DNA of 64,000 nt from [Clostridium] symbiosum (GTDB taxonomy: Bacteria; Bacillota; Clostridia; Lachnospirales; Lachnospiraceae). This document shows positions 33,721-39,754 of the stretch, in pieces. The number at the start of each line of letters is the position of its first letter. Within the stretch, counting starts at the first letter, position 1. Position numbers and translations under genes: made by a program. The stretch spans positions 1-64,000 of the forward strand of contig JAETSN010000015.1 in NCBI GenBank assembly GCA_021769625.1, in the 5' to 3' direction. The notes under the pieces are model-generated. The model did not search any database. It was not told the DNA's origin and saw only the letters and a list, made by a program, of their open reading frames with translations.

Positions 33721-35634
33721 ATGGATAACAATATGAAGATTGTGGAGATGAAATGTCCGGGGTGCGGCAGTACTCTGAGAATACCGCCGGACGGCACGAG
33801 GTTTGTCAGGTGTGATTACTGCGGCGGGACTTATGCGGTGAACTGGAATCAGGGGACGCAGAGGCCCGCGCCGAACTGGAGGCCTGCGCCGCCGCCGGTG
33901 CAGCAAAATAACAACAGCAGGGAAGATGCCATCGGACTGTGGATCACGCTTGGCATTCTGGCTTCCATATTTGTGATAGTAGTCATCGTCCTGATGAACA
34001 GCAGAGGGAAGAAAGAGGCGGAACTGGCAGATCAGGTAAAATATCCGGAGGTAGAGATGGATGATATTGCCGGATACGGCGGGCGGCCGGAAGGAGATAC
34101 GGAGGCTGTAACGGAATTTTCCGGGCTGCTCGGCGAGATGATATCAGCCGCCTTTGGAAAAGATCCGAACAGCGTGACACCGCAGGAGCTTTCGCAGATC
34201 AAGTGGGTCGCCGATAAGAGCGATTTTGATTATATTTATATCGGATATAGTTTTGAAGATCCACTGGAAGATCCGGATGCGGAGATAGAGTGGCTCGTCT
34301 ATCCCGATGATATCGATATCCGTTACGAAAACGGCTATGAAGGGCTATCCGCATTGAAAGGGCTCAAGAGGCTGGACACGAGAAAGTCTCTTGCGGAGTG
34401 TAATTTAAAAGGGCTGAAGTTGGAGAGCCTGAGCGCGTCCATCTATTCTCTGGAGGATGCGGCAGCGGCGGTGGATGATCCGTCCCTGATCCGCGAGCTG
34501 GGGATCGACAGCAGTATCGAGAGCCTGCAGGGGCTGGAACTGTTTCCGAATGTGGAAAAGCTTTCCATATACGCTTCATCGCTGGGTGATATCAGCGAAG
34601 TGACTGCGATGCCGAATTTGAAGAGCCTGACGTTGGAAAACGCCGATATGATAAATGATTTTGCGGTGTTCGGTTCGATTGAAAACTTAGAGGAGCTGAT
34701 CATCGAATCGGAAAATATAAAGGCGCTGAATTTTGTGGGCAGGCTGTCCCATCTGAAAAGCCTCGGGATCGCGGACGGGGAACTGCTTGATCTGGACGGT
34801 CTGGAAACACTGACGGAATTGGAAAAACTTTCGGTGACAGACTGCAGGGAACTGAAGGATATGAAGGCGGTGGAAGGCCTTACAGGATTAAAGGTACTGA
34901 CGCTGGAGAACCCCTATGACTGCGAGGAACCGTCCCTTGACGCACTGACGGGGATCACGGAACTGACACTGGAAAATTTTAGTTCCTGCGGCTTTCTGCA
35001 GAATATGGCCGAGCTCACCTCACTGACGTTGAACGGCTGCGATCTGCCCGAAAATATCGATCTTTCGGGGCTGACGAAGCTGAAAAAACTGACTTGCACA
35101 ACTTCCTATACCGACAGGTCACTCAAGTTTATCGGGGGAATATCTTCACTGGAATCCGTAAATCTTCGCGGCATGGTGACCTATGAGGACATTTCGGGGA
35201 TTTTTGCGCTGCCGGCAATAAAGGATATCGATATCAGCGGGATAGAATGTGAGATCGATTTTGATAAGGTGGGAGAAAACGATTCGCTGGAATCGCTGCG
35301 GATGTCAGGGGTGACTTTATATGAGAATGTGAGTATCTCCGGCGGAGGCGGTATCGTATATGTGGACTGGGACGATGTATTTCTGGCGGATCATCTCGAC
35401 TTTTTCAGATCCTTCCCGAACCTGAAGAAGCTTGATATATCCGGCAATGAGATCAAGGATCTGGGCTTTGCGGAAAGCCTCGGAAAACTGGAGGAGATCG
35501 ACTTTTCGGACAATTATGTGACGGAACTGAGGCCGCTGGCGGCGATCCCGTCCCTGAAAAAGGTGAATTGCAGCGGCAATCCGATCGGCAATCTTCAGGC
35601 TCTGGATGACGCGGTTGTGATCATAAATGAATAA
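33721..35634 (+). CDS. Zinc-ribbon, single-TM, leucine-rich-repeat protein
   Basis: A 637-residue protein. A zinc ribbon (CPGC at 13-16, CDYC at 36-39) and a Pro-rich linker lie on the cytoplasmic side. A membrane helix follows at about 74-97 (LWITLGILASIFVIVVIVLM). From about residue 205 to the end there are some eighteen leucine-rich repeats of 20-24 residues (LKSLTLENADMINDFAVFGSIENLEELIIES, LKKLDISGNEIKDLGFAESLGKLEEIDFSDNYV). The repeats would face outside, suggesting ligand or surface binding. It sits between two copies of repeat E1 and interrupts a conserved gene order, so it is probably an insertion. Function unknown. Confidence 0.75.
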   Translation: MDNNMKIVEMKCPGCGSTLRIPPDGTRFVRCDYCGGTYAVNWNQGTQRPAPNWRPAPPPVQQNNNSREDAIGLWITLGILASIFVIVVIVLMNSRGKKEAELADQVKYPEVEMDDIAGYGGRPEGDTEAVTEFSGLLGEMISAAFGKDPNSVTPQELSQIKWVADKSDFDYIYIGYSFEDPLEDPDAEIEWLVYPDDIDIRYENGYEGLSALKGLKRLDTRKSLAECNLKGLKLESLSASIYSLEDAAAAVDDPSLIRELGIDSSIESLQGLELFPNVEKLSIYASSLGDISEVTAMPNLKSLTLENADMINDFAVFGSIENLEELIIESENIKALNFVGRLSHLKSLGIADGELLDLDGLETLTELEKLSVTDCRELKDMKAVEGLTGLKVLTLENPYDCEEPSLDALTGITELTLENFSSCGFLQNMAELTSLTLNGCDLPENIDLSGLTKLKKLTCTTSYTDRSLKFIGGISSLESVNLRGMVTYEDISGIFALPAIKDIDISGIECEIDFDKVGENDSLESLRMSGVTLYENVSISGGGGIVYVDWDDVFLADHLDFFRSFPNLKKLDISGNEIKDLGFAESLGKLEEIDFSDNYVTELRPLAAIPSLKKVNCSGNPIGNLQALDDAVVIINE

Positions 35635-35650
35635 TTCATTAAGTCTATGA

Positions 35651-35812
35651 CAGCGGACGCTGGTAAGAACATAAAATACTACGTCGCCACGCTTTCGCTC
35701 TGTGAAAAACGCAGCGGACACTAAGCTCGTGAAATACCTCGCTAAGTGCCGGCGTTTTTCAAAGGGCTCCTTAAGCATTTTATGTTCTTACCAGCTGGTT
35801 GAAGTGCTGGCT
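35651..35812 (+). repeat. Intergenic structured repeat E1, copy 2
   Basis: About 160 bp. The outer arms 35659-35679 and 35775-35795 (GCTGGTAAGAACATAAAATA and complement) pair at 20 of 21 positions. The core (CGTCGCCACGCTTTCGCTC, CTCGTGAAATACCTCG, GGCGTTTTTCAAAGGGCTCCTT) matches copy 1. The arm sequence differs from copy 1 but matches the partial copies at 24449 and 36757. Confidence 0.8.
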
Positions 35813-35824
35813 AAATGATATTGG

Positions 35825-35941
35825 ATGCGGAACTGGAAAACAGCATTCGCGCGTACAGTGCCCAGAAGAAATGCCGACTGCGGAGAAGGCGGTATTTCTT
35901 CTGCCATTCCCGGTACTGGGAGGGCGAATGCGGAACTGGAA
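35825..35941 (+). promoter_or_regulatory. Structured leader element E2, copy 1
   Basis: A 14-bp direct repeat ATGCGGAACTGGAA (35825-35838, 35928-35941) flanks a long hairpin made of GCATTCGC/GCGAATGC, CAGTGCC/GGTACTG and CAGAAGAAATGCCG/CGGTATTTCTTCTG (13 of 14). It ends at the AGGAGG of the next gene. A related element precedes the MATE-kinase fusion gene. Confidence 0.6.
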
Positions 35942-35957
35942 TAGGAGGAGAATTTTT

Positions 35958-36737
35958 ATGAGAACAGGAATGACAAAGGGGTTACAGAAAAGTGTGAACA
36001 AACACGGCAGTGTGCTGAAAGCGTTCAGGTCCCAGGGCGGCGGCGGTGCAGGACTGATGGCGGGCGGCTGGGTATTGCTTGGGTTTGGTATTTTTCTCGG
36101 ACTGCTCTGCGCGCTGGCGCTGGGAAGCCGCGGACTGCTGATCGGGGCGTTTATGGCTGTGCCGGGGCTGCTGATGGTGCTGGGCGGACGCGGTATGTAT
36201 AAAAAACGGGTGAGAAACTATCTCGATTACTATCAGAAAGAAACAGGATACAGCGCACAGGAGCTGCAGGAGGCTGACCGGGAGCTGATGGGTCCCGGCG
36301 CAGTGGCTATTGTCAGCAAAACTGACAGGGGAAAACAAGAAGTATTGTTTATGATCACAGACCACTATTTTCTGTCGATCTGGCCTGTGAAGGGCTGTTA
36401 CCTGTTGAAACTGGATGATATCGTGGCGGCGTTCCATTCCGCACAGATCCCGGGAATCGGCGGCTATTGCGAAGGGCTTCAGGTGATCTCGAGTAAGGAC
36501 ACAAAAAAGCCGGGGCAGAAGAACCCTTTCACGAAAAAAGAATATGAGGGATTTAAAAATTCCCTGATGAGCGAGCAGAGGGATGCGCAGGCGACCTGTC
36601 TGGAGGCGGTGGAGGAGATTGCGAAGAGAGCGTCCCATGTGATCACAAGCCAGAATATCATCGTGGACAATGTACGCTACAATCTGCTGAGCATGGATAA
36701 CTGGCAGGCGGACTGGGCAAGGATTCTGGGCGGGTGA
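35958..36737 (+). CDS. Hypothetical membrane protein
   Basis: A 259-residue protein started at ATG 35958 behind AGGAGGAG; the longer ORF from 35799 runs through structured leader DNA. The N-terminus is followed by a Gly-rich segment and two membrane helices at about 35-55 and 58-78 (GGWVLLGFGIFLGLLCALAL, LLIGAFMAVPGLLMVLGG). The cytoplasmic remainder (YYQKETGYSAQELQEADRELMGPGAVAIVSKT, MITDHYFLSIWPVKGCYLLKLDDIVAAFHS) has alternating strands reminiscent of PH-like domains. I do not recognise the family. It lies between E1 repeats and upstream of RNase G, outside the usual gene order. Confidence 0.65.
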   Translation: MRTGMTKGLQKSVNKHGSVLKAFRSQGGGGAGLMAGGWVLLGFGIFLGLLCALALGSRGLLIGAFMAVPGLLMVLGGRGMYKKRVRNYLDYYQKETGYSAQELQEADRELMGPGAVAIVSKTDRGKQEVLFMITDHYFLSIWPVKGCYLLKLDDIVAAFHSAQIPGIGGYCEGLQVISSKDTKKPGQKNPFTKKEYEGFKNSLMSEQRDAQATCLEAVEEIAKRASHVITSQNIIVDNVRYNLLSMDNWQADWARILGG

Positions 36738-36756
36738 TCCATGTCGTTTAGACAAT

Positions 36757-36785
36757 AGCGGCGGACACAGATAAGAACATAAGGC
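36757..36785 (+). repeat. Partial intergenic repeat E1 (5' arm)
   Basis: GCGGACACAGATAAGAACATAAGG resembles the 5' arm of E1 copy 2 (GCGGACGCTGGTAAGAACATAAAA). The remainder of the element is missing; RNase G follows. Confidence 0.5.
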
Positions 36786-36860
36786 AGATATTTGGCGAAA
36801 ACTGTCCTGTATTTTGGCACCGGGACAGACAGAATGATAGCGGATCATACAGGAGTTGGC

Positions 36861-38156
36861 GTGAGCAGATATATACAGGGAGCAGTGCATCCGGAAAATG
36901 AGCATGAACTTTACAGGAAAGGGATACGTTCCAATAAAATATTGATCCTGCGGAATCAGGGGATTCTCTACAGTTTTTTGTTGCAGGATGGCAGGATCTA
37001 TAAAGCGGCGAGGGAGGAAGAGGAGGAGTTTCCGATCGGGACCATTCTGCTCGGAAAGGTGACGAATGTGGCAAAGCAGTTTCAGGGAGCTTTTTTCTCT
37101 TTAGAGCCGGTGAAAGGGCAAAAAGGGCGGACAGGCTTTCTCCAGATGAAAGAGAAGGCGGATTATCGACCGGTGAACCGGACGGCGGACGGACGGATCT
37201 TAAACGGGGATGAAATGCCGGTGCAGGTCATCAAGCAGGCAAAGGGTACGAAACCGCCGCAGCTCACCACGGAATATTCCCTCGCCGGGCAGTTTGTGGT
37301 GATTAAAAGAGGAAGCGGCAGGGTCACTTATTCGGCAAAGTTGGGGGAAGAGGAGAAACGAAGGCTTGGAGAGGCTTTTGAACGCTGGAGGGACGGCTTA
37401 TCGGTTAAGGACTCCGAGACAGCAGATCTTTTTCGGAATTGGGATATCACATTCCGCACCAACGCGCCTTATGCAGAGCCGGAAATGTGGAAAAAGGAGA
37501 TTATTGACTTAATTGATCAATTAAAAAATATTGACCAATTAAGTCAAACCAGAACGGTTTACAGCAGACTGTATGAACCGGAGGCTTTTTATCTGGCTTT
37601 TATAAAAGAACAGCCCATTTCGGATCTGGAAGAGATCGTGACCGATGAAAGAGACGTGTTTGAAGTGCTGAAAGAGCATCCGTACACCGCTTCGGTGCCG
37701 GTGCGCTTTTATGAGGACGATCGGATCTCCCTGCGGAGCGTATATGCGTTAAACACCCGCCTGCAGGAACTTCTGGGGAAAAAGGTGCATATGAAGTCCG
37801 GCGCCTATCTGATGATAGAACCCACGGAGGCTTTGGTTGCCATCGATGTGAACACGGGAAAGGCGGAAAAAAAGACGGAGCCGGAAGAATTTTATCTGAG
37901 GGCGAATCTGGAGGCGGCGAAGGAAGTGTGCTACCAGCTGTCAGCCCGGAATCTGAGCGGTATGATATTGGTGGATTTTATCAATATGCGGGATAAAGAA
38001 CATGTGAATGAACTGATCGAGGCGTTGAAACAGGAGACGGCGAGGGATTCCGTGCCGACCCGTTTTGTCGATCTGACAAGGCTGGGACTGGCGGAGATCA
38101 CGCGGAAAAAGACTTCGCGGACGCTGCAATATACGCTGCGGGAGTGGAAAATGTGA
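36861..38156 (+). CDS. rng: Ribonuclease E/G family protein
   Basis: A 431-residue endoribonuclease when started at GTG 36861, 5 nt after AGGAG; the ORF start at 36792 (TTG) has no such site. The S1-like RNA-binding domain is seen near residues 45-130 (FPIGTILLGKVTNVAKQFQGAFFSL, GRTGFLQM). The catalytic DNase-I-like domain contains YLMIEPTEALVAIDVNTGKAEKK (Mg-binding Asp) and the second acidic motif MILVDFINMRDKEHVNELI. It lacks the C-terminal degradosome scaffold, like RNase G. It probably matures rRNA and turns over mRNA. An AT-rich 12-bp inverted repeat occurs within the coding region near codon 220. Confidence 0.9.
   Translation: MSRYIQGAVHPENEHELYRKGIRSNKILILRNQGILYSFLLQDGRIYKAAREEEEEFPIGTILLGKVTNVAKQFQGAFFSLEPVKGQKGRTGFLQMKEKADYRPVNRTADGRILNGDEMPVQVIKQAKGTKPPQLTTEYSLAGQFVVIKRGSGRVTYSAKLGEEEKRRLGEAFERWRDGLSVKDSETADLFRNWDITFRTNAPYAEPEMWKKEIIDLIDQLKNIDQLSQTRTVYSRLYEPEAFYLAFIKEQPISDLEEIVTDERDVFEVLKEHPYTASVPVRFYEDDRISLRSVYALNTRLQELLGKKVHMKSGAYLMIEPTEALVAIDVNTGKAEKKTEPEEFYLRANLEAAKEVCYQLSARNLSGMILVDFINMRDKEHVNELIEALKQETARDSVPTRFVDLTRLGLAEITRKKTSRTLQYTLREWKM
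37504..37547 (+). repeat. Perfect inverted repeat inside the RNase G gene
   Basis: TTGACTTAATTG (37504-37515) and CAATTAAGTCAA (37536-37547) with 20 bp between. The stretch is far more AT-rich than the rest of the gene and encodes IIDLIDQLKNIDQLSQT. Confidence 0.7.
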
Positions 38157-38250
38157 GAAGAATTTCTAAGTCCGCAAAATACGCAGACTAAGAAATTCTA
38201 AATTTCACACTGAAGAATGCCAAGAGCAGGCATTCTTCTCACGGATTGTT
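38157..38250 (+). other. Hairpin-rich spacer between rng and the NUDIX gene
   Basis: AGAATTTCTAAGTC pairs with GACTAAGAAATTCT (13 of 14) just after the rng stop codon. GAAGAATGCC pairs perfectly with GGCATTCTTC at 38213-38239. Neither has a clean T-run, so processing or attenuation is as likely as termination. Confidence 0.45.
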
Positions 38251-38291
38251 TGTTCCGCTGTAGGCGGCATGACGGGAAATGTGAGGGAAAC

Positions 38292-38858
38292 ATGAAACTA
38301 CTGAAAATAAATAAGGTACGGGAAGGAAAATATTTGAAAAATTATGAGCTGGTCTATGAGAACAGGGCGGGCCATGAGAAGAAGTATGAGATTGTGAGCC
38401 ATCATGAGATCCGGGATATCTTCGAACTGGGCAATAAAGTCAGCGGGGTTTCCATCGTGGCGATCCACGAGGGGAAAATGCTTCTTCTGCGGGAGTTTCG
38501 GATGGGGGTGGACAGGTTCGTCTTTAATCTCTGCGCCGGGATGAAGGAGGAGGAAGAGACGCTGGAGGAATGCATCAGGCGGGAACTGTACGAGGAGACA
38601 GGGCTTTCCCTGAAACGGATCTACAAAATCCTGAATCCTGCGTTTGCCGCTGTGTCGATCTGTGATATTCAGAACCAGATCGCCTTTGTGGAGGCGGAGG
38701 GGGAGATCGAGGATTCCCATATGTCGGAAAACGAATGGATCCAGGCTGCCTTCTATACAAAGGATGAGGTGACGCATCTGTTGGAGACGGAGCAGTTCAG
38801 CACAAGGGCGCAGATCGCTTCCTGGTTTTTCTCGATCGGAGGGCTGGACGATCTGTAA
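38292..38858 (+). CDS. NUDIX hydrolase (ADP-ribose pyrophosphatase-like)
   Basis: A 188-residue enzyme started at ATG 38292; the ORF from 38217 has no ribosome-binding site. The NUDIX box is complete: GMKEEEETLEECIRRELYEETGL, residues about 84-106, matching GX5EX7REUXEEXGU. The N-terminal strands (KYLKNYELVYENRAGHEKKYEIVSHHE) and VAIHEGKMLLLREFR resemble ADP-ribose or nucleoside-diphosphate-sugar pyrophosphatases. It hydrolyses a nucleoside diphosphate linked to another group; the exact substrate is unknown. Confidence 0.88.
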   Translation: MKLLKINKVREGKYLKNYELVYENRAGHEKKYEIVSHHEIRDIFELGNKVSGVSIVAIHEGKMLLLREFRMGVDRFVFNLCAGMKEEEETLEECIRRELYEETGLSLKRIYKILNPAFAAVSICDIQNQIAFVEAEGEIEDSHMSENEWIQAAFYTKDEVTHLLETEQFSTRAQIASWFFSIGGLDDL

Positions 38859-38893
38859 TACGGCACGGATGGAAGGTGGAGGAGAGAACATAA

Positions 38894-39397
38894 ATGATAC
38901 ATTTATTTCCATATATGCGGGTGCAGATAGATTCCGCAAAATCCAGGGAAGATATCTGTACGGTTCTGCAGTCCGCGACAGATTCCAGAAATTTTTTGCT
39001 GTCTACGGATACTAAATATACCGGACAGGTCTATTCTTCTCATTTTAAAATCTGTCCGAGAAAGAATGATAATAGAAATTATTTTTTGCCGGTCATAAGT
39101 AGTGCTATAAAAGGTACGATAACGGAAAGAGAGGAGGGGTGTGCCATCGACGTTGTGATGCAGGTGAATATAGCCACTCGAATTTTGTATATTTTCAGGA
39201 TTATTTTTCTTGTCCCTGTTTTTCTGTATGAAGTTTTTGATCTTTTGGTAAACGGATCGGGAAACTTAGGTTTTACGGTAATGTTTACGATAATGTTGAT
39301 GGTTCTGCTTATTGTCAGTGAGATATTAATGAGGCTTGGTTTTCGAAATCTGGGGTGGGAAAAAATGCTGGAAGAGCTGAAGAAATTGATCTGTTGA
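38894..39397 (+). CDS. Hypothetical membrane protein
   Basis: A 167-residue protein that I do not recognise. Residues 1-95 look soluble with short strands (LFPYMRVQIDSAKSREDICTVLQSATDS). Two membrane helices lie near 96-118 and 124-147 (ILYIFRIIFLVPVFLYEVFDLLV, TVMFTIMLMVLLIVSEILM), then a short basic tail. It is richer in AT than its neighbours, which may point to transfer. ATG follows GGAGGAGAGAACATAA. It lies between the NUDIX gene and the riboswitch-like leader of the MATE fusion. Confidence 0.6.
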   Translation: MIHLFPYMRVQIDSAKSREDICTVLQSATDSRNFLLSTDTKYTGQVYSSHFKICPRKNDNRNYFLPVISSAIKGTITEREEGCAIDVVMQVNIATRILYIFRIIFLVPVFLYEVFDLLVNGSGNLGFTVMFTIMLMVLLIVSEILMRLGFRNLGWEKMLEELKKLIC

Positions 39398-39465
39398 TTG
39401 GCTGAATGATAACGTGTGCGGATGGCTGCGGAAAAATTTTGCAAAAAAAATCGATGAATTTACAC

Positions 39466-39495
39466 TTGACTTTTTTCGGACTTTTCGATTAGAAT
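39466..39495 (+). promoter_or_regulatory. Promoter of the MATE-kinase fusion leader
   Basis: TTGACT (39466-39471) and TAGAAT (39490-39495), 18-bp spacer. A similar TTGACT-18-TAAAAT promoter precedes the second copy of the leader motif at 60 kb. Confidence 0.65.
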
Positions 39496-39529
39496 GATCA
39501 AGGCAATTTAATAACAGGAACACTTGAAC

Positions 39530-39593
39530 GACACATGTAGTGCTTGGCACGTAAATCTGATTACGGGACATAAGTATTGCATGTGTCTTTTTT
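39530..39593 (+). ncRNA. Riboswitch-like leader motif, copy A (candidate guanidine-IV / mepA class)
   Basis: GACACATG and CATGTGTC arms followed by TTTTTT form a terminator whose loop contains a compact motif. This consists of hairpin GTGC-TTG-GCAC, hairpin GTAA-ATCTGA-TTAC, then GGGACAT. The same motif, 31 nt with four differences, occurs on the minus strand at 60 kb. It sits in the 5' leader of a MATE transporter gene. The guanidine-IV (mepA) riboswitch class is known from leaders of MATE genes in Clostridia and works through termination. The class assignment is from context and remembered architecture, not from a covariance search. Confidence 0.55.
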
Positions 39594-39595
39594 AT

Positions 39596-39624
39596 GGCAC
39601 ATGTGGTTTTCATGTGCCTTTTTT
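39596..39624 (+). terminator. Second leader terminator before the MATE-kinase fusion
   Basis: GGCACATG and CATGTGCC around TGGTTTT, then TTTTTT. Its 5' arm can pair equally with the CATGTGTC arm of the preceding hairpin, so the two are mutually exclusive. CAGGAAC (39515-39521) and GTTCCTG (39625-39631) can pair around both. Confidence 0.75.
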
Positions 39625-39631
39625 GTTCCTG

Positions 39632-39745
39632 GAATAGTCAGTATCGGTCCGGAGGGCATCCCGGAGGATTTACAGACGTGCAAACGGGTGGTATCTTTCT
39701 GCCGGTATGGATGCCGCGAGGATGGATACGGAACTGGAATAAGGA
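39632..39745 (+). promoter_or_regulatory. Structured leader element E2, copy 2
   Basis: GTATC/GATAC (39641, 39725) and GGCATCC/GGATGCC (39655, 39709) arms enclose an inner region and end at GGATACGGAACTGGAATAAGGAGG, nearly the 3' border of E2 copy 1. GGATTTAC (39666-39673) is complementary to GTAAATCT of the riboswitch-like motif. It lies directly before the ribosome-binding site of the MATE-kinase fusion. Confidence 0.55.
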
Positions 39746-39754
39746 GGTTATATT

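Noticed and set aside
33511-35812. E1 repeats as a CRISPR array or IS element
   Set aside because: There are only two full copies about 2.1 kb apart, with no regular spacers, no transposase frame and no terminal target duplication visible.
35799-35957. N-terminal extension of the hypothetical membrane protein (ORF from 35799)
   Set aside because: The extension translates the E2 hairpin DNA; an AGGAGGAG site stands before ATG 35958.
36792-36860. Longer RNase G start at 36792
   Set aside because: TTG without ribosome-binding site; GTG 36861 has AGGAG at proper distance.
39632-39745. Cyclic di-GMP-I riboswitch in the MATE leader
   Set aside because: The conserved GEMM tetraloop/receptor and core bases were not found; the stems do not fit that fold.
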